Positions 56,092-64,000 of a DNA stretch of 64,000 nucleotides are shown one piece after another. A model generated the notes under the pieces. It saw nothing but the letters and a program-made list of their open reading frames with translations. It had not been told where the DNA came from and ran no database searches. A program made the translations under genes and the position numbers. How positions within the stretch are numbered: position 1 is the stretch's first letter; each line of letters starts with the position of its first letter. The stretch spans positions 62,001-126,000 of the forward strand of contig CACDYZ010000002.1 of assembly GCA_902557145.1 (NCBI GenBank), given 5' to 3'. This DNA comes from an uncultured Alphaproteobacteria bacterium. Its GTDB lineage: Bacteria; Pseudomonadota; Alphaproteobacteria; HIMB59.

Positions 56092-57338
56092 TAATCTATT
56101 TTAATGTTGAGTGATTTAACCTTACGATACAAAGATACTCTATCCAATCTAAGCATTTTTGCAGTTAAAGTCATATTAAAATTATTTATTTTTAATTTTT
56201 GAACTAAGTAATCTTTCTCAAATTTATCTTTTGCCTCTTTAAAATTAAGGTCATATAAATCAGCATTATTAGTTGAATTTTTCATTAAATCTTCAATTAG
56301 TACTTTAGAGACAAATAAATTATTGTCGGTCAATAGACTAATTACATTTTCAGATAAATTCATGATTTCAAATATGTTTCCAGGCCAACTATGTTTCAAT
56401 AATAGTTGATGAATTTTCTCATCTATCTGAATTCTATTTTCAAACTTCTTTAATGAAAATATATTTAAATAATGTTTAAAAAGAGGGAAGATTTCATCTT
56501 TTCTTGATATTAAAGGGTTTAATAAAACTTTATAGTCAACATTATTTACAAAAGGGTCCTTTATATCAATCTTTTTACTATCAAAAATAATTGATGCGTT
56601 TATTTTTTTACTTTTTACTAAATTTAAATAATTCAATAATTCAATTTGATTAAAATTTTCATAATCATTTAAATATATAGTAAAATAATTGTGTAAAGAG
56701 CTTAACTTCAAAAGATCAGTCTCATTCAATAGATTTTCATTTAGATTGATGAAAGTATCAGGATTATTTGATGATAAGCGCATATGAATAGTATTTGCAA
56801 GAAAGTTTTTACCAATACCATTAGGGCCAGATATTAGAATTGAAGAATTATTTTTTATCTTATTTAGTGATTTAAAGATATTCTCTATGTATATTCCATG
56901 TCCAATACTATCAATTTTTGAATGAAATGAAATTTTATTTCTATAATTGTTAATTGTAACACGTTGTTTTAACTCAAGAAGATTTTTCTGTATTATATGG
57001 ATAAGTTTTTTAGTCTCAAATGGTTTTTCAATGAAATCGTTTGCTCCTGCCTTAACAGACTCAATTGCATTATCAATGTTAGCATGACCACTAAATGATA
57101 CAATCACAAGATTTTTATATTTATTTTTTAAGTATTCAATAATGTCGATACCTTGTTTGTTGCTATTTTTTAACCAAAGATCAACTAAAACTACATCATA
57201 GCCAAAGCTTCTTTGTTCTAGTTCAACAAATTCTTTATGGGAGTTAGCATATGTCACTTCGTAGCCTTGCTTAGATAGTATAAGAGAAATTTGTTTACAA
57301 ATTTCTAATTCATCATCAATTACTAATATCTTTGTCAT
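56091..57338 (-). CDS. ntrX: NtrX-type response regulator with degenerate AAA+ domain
   Basis: Partner of NtrY. The receiver domain (about residues 1-120) has the acidic pair DDE at 8-10, phospho-acceptor Asp53 in VLVDLWL and Lys105 in EKPFE. The central AAA+ region (about 145-345) keeps the fold, but Walker A reads GPNGIGKN (Thr/Ser lost), Walker B reads IYLNDYEN instead of DE, and no GAFTGA loop is seen. The C-terminal Fis-type helix-turn-helix is intact (FNMTLTAKMLRLDRVSLYRKVKSL at about 387-410, in parts). It should act as a DNA-binding regulator without sigma-54 ATPase activity. Confidence 0.93.
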   Translation of the reverse strand: MTKILVIDDELEICKQISLILSKQGYEVTYANSHKEFVELEQRSFGYDVVLVDLWLKNSNKQGIDIIEYLKNKYKNLVIVSFSGHANIDNAIESVKAGANDFIEKPFETKKLIHIIQKNLLELKQRVTINNYRNKISFHSKIDSIGHGIYIENIFKSLNKIKNNSSILISGPNGIGKNFLANTIHMRLSSNNPDTFINLNENLLNETDLLKLSSLHNYFTIYLNDYENFNQIELLNYLNLVKSKKINASIIFDSKKIDIKDPFVNNVDYKVLLNPLISRKDEIFPLFKHYLNIFSLKKFENRIQIDEKIHQLLLKHSWPGNIFEIMNLSENVISLLTDNNLFVSKVLIEDLMKNSTNNADLYDLNFKEAKDKFEKDYLVQKLKINNFNMTLTAKMLRLDRVSLYRKVKSLNIKID

Positions 57339-59352
57339 TAAAAACTATTTCAATTTTAAATCCGGAATAACTGTTGGTTGTTATATTCATCTTATGAGAG
57401 TTGTCAGTAATTATTTTATCTATTAACGATAAACCCAAACCAGTAGATTTTTTAGTTGAAAAATATGGCTTTTTTAAGTCATCAATATTGCCATCATAAC
57501 CTGGGCCATTATCAAAAAAAGTTAAGATTAAATTACTATTGATTAATTTTAGTGTTATTTCGATTGCAGGATTGCTTGTTGAATTTAGTGCTTCAATTGA
57601 GTTTTTAAAGAGATTATTAAAAATAATATCTAAGTATGAATGATCAAAGTGAACATATAAATTATCTTCGATATTATGATTAATAATTATTTGATCATAA
57701 TTTCTTTTATACTCATCAATATAAACTAAACAAATCTCGGATAAATTTAATTTAGTAATATTAGCCTTAGGTAATCTAGCATATGTAGAAAATTCATTAA
57801 CTAAATTTTGAATTAAAAAAATTTGTCTCTTAATAGAAGTAATTGAATTAATTAATTCTTCATCTTCAAGTTGACTTTCAATAAATTCAGTAGATAAAAG
57901 CATAGGCGTTAAAGGATTTTTAATTTCATGAGAGATTTTTCTAGCTAGATCAGCAATTGCGTTATTTTTTTCTGCAAATATTAAATCAGTGTAATCATTG
58001 AAAATAATTATTTGATCAAATAAAGAATTATTATCTATAAATATTGATTTAACAAAGAAATACTTTTGAATATTTTCTAATTTCACCTCTAAATTTATTT
58101 CATATGATTTTCTATAAAAATTTTGATTTTTAAAATGATCTGATAGTAAATTAATAAAGTTTTGAAATGAGGAATTTTTTTCTGATCTAAATATCAAAGA
58201 TGCAGAATTTTCAAAAATCATAGATTTATCATTTAAAACAAATATTCCATATGGTGAATTCTCAATGATATTATTTATAAAACTTAATTGGTCGTTTATA
58301 GTAGAGTTGACTTCTTCTAGATTATTTTTTTGACTTATTATAGTTTTGCTCATTTCATGAAATGAGTTTGTTAAAACAGATATGTCGTCTTTATTATCTA
58401 ATTTTTCAAAATTAGAATGCTGATATTTTCCTTTGCGAAGGTCTATGATTGAATTATTGAGTTCCCTTATAGGTTTAGCTAATCTAAAACTAAAATTTGT
58501 TCCAATAATAATAAATATAAAGATTAAACTTGTTGAGAGAACTATATAGATAGTAAAAAATGTAATTTGAATATCTTTTTTGTTATTATCAAATGAATTG
58601 ATAGCTTCATAGGACTGTATTATGTTTTGATAGTAATTTAATGTTTCTAAATCAATATTCTTTAATAATAATAAGTAGTTTGTGCTATTTAGATTTACTT
58701 TTGAAAAAAGTTGATCATTTGAAAAAAAAATAGTGATATCAGTATCACTATTTGTGCCTGCATCTCTCAAATTGTCATCAGACAGAAATATTTTTTCGTC
58801 AGAAATATGCTCTATAAATTGATTACCATTATTATAATTGTAAACAGTGGTAATATTAAATCTTTGTATTATATCTCTGTCTATTAGTCTCTCAGCTAAT
58901 ACATAATTTCTGATAAATTTTGAGTCTGTAATAAGATCTCTCTCAGTTTGATCTATATATTTTTTAGCTAATTGGTAAGAATTATTTACTGTAGATTTAA
59001 ATGCTGGTCCTAACCAAGTACTGACTTCGATATTAAAGAAAATTGCTGATGCCATTAATATTATTCCACTAGGAATAACTGAAAAAAGTCCAAAAAAGAG
59101 AAAGAATTTATTAAAAAGTCTCAGACCCACTACTTCTCTATTTTTATATTTTAAATAATTTATTAAAAATAAAGATAGGTATAAAAGAAGGATTAAGAGA
59201 AATACAAAATCTGCGATTAGGACATATTGAATTAATTCAGCGTTACGAACAATCTCATTTGATGAAATAAGTGAATATACAGTTAGAGCAAAAAGAGTTA
59301 TAAAAATAGTTATTAATATAAAAGCAGAAAATTTATTAAAATAATTTGACAT
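57316..59352 (-). CDS. ntrY: NtrY-type sensor histidine kinase
   Basis: Membrane sensor kinase of 678 residues. Hydrophobic segments near residues 10-30, 40-70 and 80-110 plus one around 260-285 enclose a periplasmic region, followed by HAMP (RLAKPIRELNNSIIDLRKG), a PAS-like region and the kinase core. The phospho-acceptor is His475 in ARKISHEIKNPLTPM, with N-box IIFNNLFKNSIEAL, G1 FFDNGPGYDG and G2 STKKSTGLGLSL. Slightly shorter than most NtrY. It overlaps ntrX by 23 bases, and its start overlaps that of the divergent ispDF by 7 bases. Confidence 0.94.
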   Translation of the reverse strand: MSNYFNKFSAFILITIFITLFALTVYSLISSNEIVRNAELIQYVLIADFVFLLILLLYLSLFLINYLKYKNREVVGLRLFNKFFLFFGLFSVIPSGIILMASAIFFNIEVSTWLGPAFKSTVNNSYQLAKKYIDQTERDLITDSKFIRNYVLAERLIDRDIIQRFNITTVYNYNNGNQFIEHISDEKIFLSDDNLRDAGTNSDTDITIFFSNDQLFSKVNLNSTNYLLLLKNIDLETLNYYQNIIQSYEAINSFDNNKKDIQITFFTIYIVLSTSLIFIFIIIGTNFSFRLAKPIRELNNSIIDLRKGKYQHSNFEKLDNKDDISVLTNSFHEMSKTIISQKNNLEEVNSTINDQLSFINNIIENSPYGIFVLNDKSMIFENSASLIFRSEKNSSFQNFINLLSDHFKNQNFYRKSYEINLEVKLENIQKYFFVKSIFIDNNSLFDQIIIFNDYTDLIFAEKNNAIADLARKISHEIKNPLTPMLLSTEFIESQLEDEELINSITSIKRQIFLIQNLVNEFSTYARLPKANITKLNLSEICLVYIDEYKRNYDQIIINHNIEDNLYVHFDHSYLDIIFNNLFKNSIEALNSTSNPAIEITLKLINSNLILTFFDNGPGYDGNIDDLKKPYFSTKKSTGLGLSLIDKIITDNSHKMNITTNSYSGFKIEIVFNDKDISN

Positions 59353-60485
59353 TAATTAACTCTAAAATACATTTCATTCTTCTAGCTGGTGGTGATAGTT
59401 TACGGTTCTCATCCAATACTAATAAGCTTTTAGCTAAATTTAAAAACAAAAATTTACTTACTCATAATATTGATTTTCTTAAAGAACTTAAATTTAAAAA
59501 GATAACCGTAGTCATTAATACTATAAAAAAGGCTAATATTAGTAATTTTGATGATTTAGAAATAATAAAAGGAGGAAAAACTAGATCAGAAAGTGTTAAA
59601 AATGCTTTAAACAAATCTAAATTTAAATCTAAATATGTTTTAATACACGATGCAGCTAGACCTTTAAATTCTCAAAAAATTATTAATAATATAATTAAAA
59701 ATCTAATTGAAAAACAATATGACTGCGTAGTCCCATTTAGTAGATGCACAGATACAGTAGTAGTAAATCACGAAAACCTTGATAGAGAAAAAATTAAACT
59801 TATAAAAACTCCTCAAGGTTTTGTTAAAAATAAAATTATTTATTTACACAAAAGAAATAATAAAAATAAATTAACCGATGATAGTCAACTCTTTAGAAAT
59901 GAAAAAAATAATTACAAAATAAAATATTTATTACAAAACGAAATAAATTTTAAAATAACCTATAAAGATGAGTTAAATTCATTAAATAAATTAATAAGAA
60001 ATAATTTTTTAGCTGGGATTGGTTATGATATTCATAAAACAAAAAAAACTATAAAAAATAACTTTGTCAAACTTGGAGGAGTAAAAGTAAAATCAAAAAT
60101 TAAAGTCATTTCTCACTCTGATGGAGATGTGGTACTCCATGCAATAACAGACTCAATACTTGGTGCACTGTCTCAAAGAGATATAGGTACTTATTTTCCA
60201 AATACCAAAAGAAATTTGAATAGAAATTCAATAGATTTTTTGAATTATGCTTTAAAAAAAATGACTTTAAGAAAAATGCTAATTAACAATATTGATATAA
60301 TGATAGTTTCAGAAGAACCTAAAATTAATCCTCATTTTGAGATAATCATAAGTAGTTTGTCGAAATTACTTAAAACAGATAAAAAAAATATTACTATTAA
60401 AGCTACTACAAATGAAAAATCCGGACTTATTGGTAGTGGAGATTTTATTGCTTGTTGGTCCAGTGTATCTCTTAGAGCAAACTAA
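59346..60485 (+). CDS. ispDF: Bifunctional IspD-IspF isoprenoid enzyme
   Basis: Fusion catalysing two MEP-pathway steps: cytidylyl transfer to MEP (IspD, about residues 1-212) and cyclisation to MEcPP (IspF, about 222-379). IspD shows [31 protein letters not shown] and TPQGF. IspF shows the zinc ligands Asp228 and His230 in GIGYDIHK, His257 in [20 protein letters not shown] (in parts), RDIGTYFPN and ATTNEKSG. The fusion is typical of Alphaproteobacteria. The start is TTG at 59346, inside the 5' end of divergent ntrY; the 3' end overlaps lipA by 4 bases. Confidence 0.96.
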   Translation: MTLINSKIHFILLAGGDSLRFSSNTNKLLAKFKNKNLLTHNIDFLKELKFKKITVVINTIKKANISNFDDLEIIKGGKTRSESVKNALNKSKFKSKYVLIHDAARPLNSQKIINNIIKNLIEKQYDCVVPFSRCTDTVVVNHENLDREKIKLIKTPQGFVKNKIIYLHKRNNKNKLTDDSQLFRNEKNNYKIKYLLQNEINFKITYKDELNSLNKLIRNNFLAGIGYDIHKTKKTIKNNFVKLGGVKVKSKIKVISHSDGDVVLHAITDSILGALSQRDIGTYFPNTKRNLNRNSIDFLNYALKKMTLRKMLINNIDIMIVSEEPKINPHFEIIISSLSKLLKTDKKNITIKATTNEKSGLIGSGDFIACWSSVSLRAN

Positions 60486-61390
60486 ATAGCTTTTTTAAGT
60501 TTTTCAAAATCCTCATCTGCATGATAACTTGATCTAGTCATTGGTGAGGATGAAATCATTTTAAAACCAAGGTTCAAACAGTAATTATAGAGACTTTTGA
60601 ATTCATCTGGAGAGTAAAATTTGTGGACTTTTTCATGGTGGATTGAAGGCTGAAGATACTGACCAATGGTAACAAAATCTATGTTAGATTTTTTCATGTC
60701 TTTTAACACTTCAATTATTTCTGAATATTCTTCCCCCAATCCAATCATAATACCAGACTTAGTAAAAATGGTTTTATCAAATTCTTTGATCTCTCTTAAT
60801 AATTTTAAACTCTCTAAGTAATTAGAACCAGGTCTAATTTGTTTATAAATTCTAGGAACAGTTTCTAAATTATGATTAAAAACATCGGGTTTCACTTTTG
60901 CTATATCAATATAGTTTCTATTTTTTCTTAAAAAATCTGGTGTAAGTATTTCTATAGTTGTAGTATTTGAAAGATCTCGTATGTATCTAATTGTATCAAT
61001 AAAATGTTGAGCTCCACCATCTGGCAAGTCATCTCTATCAACGCTCGTAACTACTACATGTTTTAGTCCTAATTTCAGAACAGATTTGGCAACATTTAAT
61101 GGCTCCATAGGGTCTGGCGGCTCAGAGGGCTTGCCTGTTTTAACATTACAAAACGCACAAGCTCTTGTGCAAGTATCGCCTAATATCATAAACGTTGCAT
61201 GCTTTTTTTCCCAGCATTCTCCTATATTTGGACATGCAGCTTCTTGACATACGGTAATCAAATTATGAGAGTTAACTATATCTAGTGTTTCAAAATATTT
61301 TTTTGAAGTTGGGGCTTTAACTTTAAGCCAATTTGGTTTCTTAAGTGTGGTTGGATTAAATTTTTTGATTTTTTCTGGATGTCTAATCAT
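60482..61390 (-). CDS. lipA: Lipoyl synthase
   Basis: Radical SAM enzyme that inserts two sulfurs into octanoyl groups on E2 and GcvH. The SAM cluster motif is [13 protein letters not shown] and the auxiliary cluster motif is [13 protein letters not shown], with the C-terminal RSSYHADE carrying the Ser ligand. Length 302 is normal. It lies 2 bases after lpd in the order pdhC, lpd, lipA, so lipoylation is made with its target complex. Confidence 0.98.
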   Translation of the reverse strand: MIRHPEKIKKFNPTTLKKPNWLKVKAPTSKKYFETLDIVNSHNLITVCQEAACPNIGECWEKKHATFMILGDTCTRACAFCNVKTGKPSEPPDPMEPLNVAKSVLKLGLKHVVVTSVDRDDLPDGGAQHFIDTIRYIRDLSNTTTIEILTPDFLRKNRNYIDIAKVKPDVFNHNLETVPRIYKQIRPGSNYLESLKLLREIKEFDKTIFTKSGIMIGLGEEYSEIIEVLKDMKKSNIDFVTIGQYLQPSIHHEKVHKFYSPDEFKSLYNYCLNLGFKMISSSPMTRSSYHADEDFEKLKKAI

Positions 61391-61392
61391 AT

Positions 61393-62766
61393 TTAAAAAT
61401 GAAGAGGTTTTTCAAATGCAGAAAGGACACTTTCATGAATAGACTCAGATAAGGTAGGATGGGCAAATACTGTGTTAATGAATTCATCTTCGGTTGACTC
61501 AGATGAAATTGCTAGACCAAATGTAGCTATCATTTCTGTAACATCTGGGCCGATGAGATGGGCACCCAAAACTTCTCCTGTCTCAGAATTAAAAAGTGTT
61601 TTAACAAAACCATATGAATTAGACATTGTTTGAGATTTACCATTAGCTAAAAAAGGAAAGTTACCTGATTTGTATGGTGTATTATTGTCTTTAAGTTGTT
61701 GCTCCGTAAAACCAACTGTGGCTATTTGAGGTAGGCTATAAATACAGCCAGGTATATGATTTTCTTTAGGCTTATGTGTGTCTTTTCCAGATGAAATATA
61801 ACTAACACAGTTTATGGCATCATGCATAGCCTTATGAGCTAACCAAGGAGCGCCAATAATATCACCAATTGCAAATAAACCATTTACATTGGTTTCATAG
61901 TTATGGTTAGTGCCAATATAGCCTGTATCAGTTAAATTCAAATTAAGTGTGCTTATAAAATCTTTATCTAAATTAGGTAAGACACCCACAGAGAGTATCA
62001 AAGCATCACATACTACATTTTCATTATTATTTTTAAATGAGATAGATTTTTTTTCTTCAACTATATTCTCAATCTTTGCGTTTAATTCAAATTTAATGCC
62101 CTTTTTCTCAAAAATTTTTTTTGCTTCATTAGAAATATCGTTGTCAAATTGGGGAAGAATTTTACCTTGTGACTCAAATACTATAACCTCTGAACCCAAA
62201 GCATTGTAAATACTTGCAAACTCTATTCCGATAGCACCTGATCCAATGATACATAGTTTTTTTGGAAGAAATTTAGGTATCATTGCTTCTTTGGAACTCC
62301 ATATTAAATCAGAAAATTTAATGTCACCTATTGTTCTAGGCTTACAGCCTGTGGCAATGATCATATTTTTTGAAATAATTTCATCTGAGGATGTTTTAAC
62401 ATAAAATTCATTATCCATTTTTTTGGGATAAGCGCGGTGCTTATATATGTCTATTTTATTTTTTTTCATTAATGAACTAACACCCTTAGATAAATTTTCT
62501 GATGCGGTTCTTGACATCTCCACAACTTTATTTAGGGCTATTTTAGAAAGGTCTTTTTTATCTAGTCCAAAGTGATTAGCCTCTTCCATGAATTCTGCAG
62601 AGTGTAGAAGAGATTTTGTTGGAATACATCCCCAATTAAGGCACACTCCTCCTAGTTTATCTTCTTCAAACAGGACAACCTTCAATCCAAGTTGAGCAGC
62701 TTTTATAGCAGCGACGTATCCACCAGGGCCACCACCAACGATTGATAAATCATATTTATTTGTCAT
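61393..62766 (-). CDS. lpdA: Dihydrolipoamide dehydrogenase (E3)
   Basis: FAD flavoprotein reoxidising lipoamide in 2-oxoacid dehydrogenase complexes, 457 residues. FAD motif [21 protein letters not shown] (in parts), redox disulfide [17 protein letters not shown] motif [35 protein letters not shown] and the catalytic His/Glu in [10 protein letters not shown] are intact. It overlaps the E2 gene by 11 bases, so this copy belongs to pyruvate dehydrogenase. Confidence 0.97.
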   Translation of the reverse strand: MTNKYDLSIVGGGPGGYVAAIKAAQLGLKVVLFEEDKLGGVCLNWGCIPTKSLLHSAEFMEEANHFGLDKKDLSKIALNKVVEMSRTASENLSKGVSSLMKKNKIDIYKHRAYPKKMDNEFYVKTSSDEIISKNMIIATGCKPRTIGDIKFSDLIWSSKEAMIPKFLPKKLCIIGSGAIGIEFASIYNALGSEVIVFESQGKILPQFDNDISNEAKKIFEKKGIKFELNAKIENIVEEKKSISFKNNNENVVCDALILSVGVLPNLDKDFISTLNLNLTDTGYIGTNHNYETNVNGLFAIGDIIGAPWLAHKAMHDAINCVSYISSGKDTHKPKENHIPGCIYSLPQIATVGFTEQQLKDNNTPYKSGNFPFLANGKSQTMSNSYGFVKTLFNSETGEVLGAHLIGPDVTEMIATFGLAISSESTEDEFINTVFAHPTLSESIHESVLSAFEKPLHF

Positions 62767-64000
62767 CTGATATAATTTCCATATTTTGTACTATACTAGA
62801 TAAAAATTGAGAAGCTAATACACCATCGACTGCTCTATGATCGCAAGATAATGTCAAATTTATAAAACTTCCTATTTCTATCTTTCCTTTGTCAACAAAA
62901 ACATCCTCAAATATTTGTCCCACTGCAAGTATATATGTTTGACCAGGCAGAATAATGGCATCAAAGCTTCGGATATTAAATGATCCTAGATTAGATATAC
63001 TTATTACACCATCCGACAGATCAGAGGGAGAGAGTTTGTTATCTCTAGTTAAATTTATCTTGTCATTAAGATTGGAGTTTATTTGTTTAAGAGAAAGGTC
63101 ATTAATTTTTTTTATTACGGGCATTTTTAAACCAAATTTTGAGTCAACTGCTATGCCTATATTATGATGATCATTAATAAAAAATTCACCGTTATCTTTG
63201 TATGTACAATTTGAGTCTGGGAATGCTTTGAATGCTTTAGATATAGCCTGCATTAAGATTGCATTTAAAGAATACTTGTTGCCTTTTAATTTTTGATCTT
63301 TTCTAAATTTTAATAAATTAGACATGTTTACTCTAGTATTTAAATAAAAATGTGGAATATTATTTTTAGAATGAAGCGTAGCTTTTGCTATAGCCTGTCT
63401 TAATTTATTTATATTTGGATTATCTGACAACTGATTAGAGTCTATTACATCTCTTAGAATAATTCTATTATTTGGTCCTGAACCATTTATATTTGATAAA
63501 TTCACTGATTTTTCAGTAGATATTTTTTTTGCAAGTGGAGATATAAATAATCTTAAAATACCATTGTCCTGATCTTTAGAAATATCAAGATCTTCAGTAT
63601 GTATTCTTCTTGAGTTAGGTTTTATTTTAGAAATATCTATATTATTTTTTAAAGATAATTTTTTAGCAAGAGGGGTAATTAAAATATTATCAGATGATAA
63701 ATTTTGATCATTTTCAAGGATTGGTATATTTGGAGTTTGTATTTTATTATTTGTATCTCTTCTTTTTAAAAAATTATTTATATCCTCTTGAGTAAAAGAT
63801 AAATCATCTGAAATTATAGCGACTAACTGATTAACATCGGCTGTTTCACCTTCCTTAGATATTATTTTAGCAACATATCCGTCTTCTGGTGACTCGTACT
63901 CCATGGTGGCTTTATCTGTTTCTACTTCAAACAAAACTTCTCCACTTAATATTGGATCGTTTTCTTTTTTTATCCATTTAACAATTTTTCCTTCCTCCAT
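62756..64000 (-). CDS. pdhC: Pyruvate dehydrogenase E2 (dihydrolipoamide acetyltransferase), 5'-truncated by window edge
   Basis: Acetyltransferase core of pyruvate dehydrogenase. The frame reaches the last base, and MEEGKIV matches the internal Met of the usual ...PTMEEG start, so roughly a dozen N-terminal residues lie outside the window. Residue numbers below count from that Met. Lipoyl domain: lysine 30 in VETDKATMEY. Two peripheral-subunit-binding-like segments follow: ITPLAKKLSLKNNIDISKI at about 108-126 and ISPLAKKISTEKSVNLSNINGSG at about 153-175 (in parts). The catalytic domain (about 195-414) has the His-Asp pair in CDHRAVDGVLA. It overlaps lpd by 11 bases. Confidence 0.95.
   Translation of the reverse strand: MEEGKIVKWIKKENDPILSGEVLFEVETDKATMEYESPEDGYVAKIISKEGETADVNQLVAIISDDLSFTQEDINNFLKRRDTNNKIQTPNIPILENDQNLSSDNILITPLAKKLSLKNNIDISKIKPNSRRIHTEDLDISKDQDNGILRLFISPLAKKISTEKSVNLSNINGSGPNNRIILRDVIDSNQLSDNPNINKLRQAIAKATLHSKNNIPHFYLNTRVNMSNLLKFRKDQKLKGNKYSLNAILMQAISKAFKAFPDSNCTYKDNGEFFINDHHNIGIAVDSKFGLKMPVIKKINDLSLKQINSNLNDKINLTRDNKLSPSDLSDGVISISNLGSFNIRSFDAIILPGQTYILAVGQIFEDVFVDKGKIEIGSFINLTLSCDHRAVDGVLASQFLSSIVQNMEIISDDK

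Overview
The window is a dense, strongly AT-rich stretch of bacterial chromosome. Genes abut or overlap by a few bases, intergenic spaces are tiny, and the gene content is alphaproteobacterial: metG-tatD-MBL hydrolase, an NDUFS4-type complex I accessory subunit, ntrY-ntrX-trkA, a fused ispDF, lipA-lpd-pdhC, ProXp-ala, YajQ and a MazG protein. Small genes, branched-chain amino acid and nucleoside ABC importers, a TRAP-type solute-binding protein and an osmolyte operon suggest a streamlined free-living marine alphaproteobacterium of the Pelagibacterales or HIMB59/AEGEAN-169 kind. This placement is inference from content; no rRNA gene is present to settle it. No phage, insertion sequence, CRISPR array or toxin-antitoxin pair is visible.

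Layout. 1-4.6 kb: mostly plus-strand housekeeping genes (3' part of metG, tatD-like, MBL hydrolase, a YbaK-family deacylase, a DsbA-family isomerase) plus two small minus-strand genes. 4.6-5.2 kb: the longest gene-free stretch, extremely AT-rich. 5.2-9.1 kb: minus-strand run aminotransferase-msrA-DnaJ-like-typA. 9.1-21.3 kb: mixed strands, with an M48 lipoprotein, a SRAP protein, an orphan TRAP binding protein, ProXp-ala, yajQ, two transporters, a GGT-family enzyme, mazG, a TolC-like protein, a LysR regulator and argD. 21.3-24.2 kb: argB and argC behind an unrecognised P-loop protein. 24.3-31.8 kb: metY, alpha/beta hydrolase, GFA protein, guaB, guaA, PhzF-like and alaC on the minus strand. 31.9-36.5 kb: a four-gene glucosylglycerate operon. 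36.7-41.9 kb: tRNA-Arg, then livGFHM, converging on their binding protein. 41.9-47.4 kb: NDUFS4-like, tRNA-Pro, Nudix, serA-serC-DUF1015 and a degenerate Gfo/Idh-type protein. 47.5-52.6 kb: a purine phosphoribosyltransferase facing a BMP-type nucleoside ABC importer. 52.6-59.4 kb: ntrY-ntrX-trkA-IMPase-HIBADH-like-AlkA. 59.3-64 kb: ispDF, lipA, lpd and the truncated E2 gene.

The clearest functional unit is the osmolyte operon (D-glycerate 3-kinase, GpgP-type phosphatase, GpgS, GH13_18 phosphorylase), which encodes both synthesis and phosphorolytic recycling of glucosylglycerate. The most novel items are the P-loop protein heading the arg operon together with an ArgB whose glycine-rich loop is altered, an NtrX whose AAA+ domain has lost its ATPase motifs, a DUF1015 protein coupled to serC and a short serA, and a pyruvate dehydrogenase E2 with what look like two tandem subunit-binding domains.
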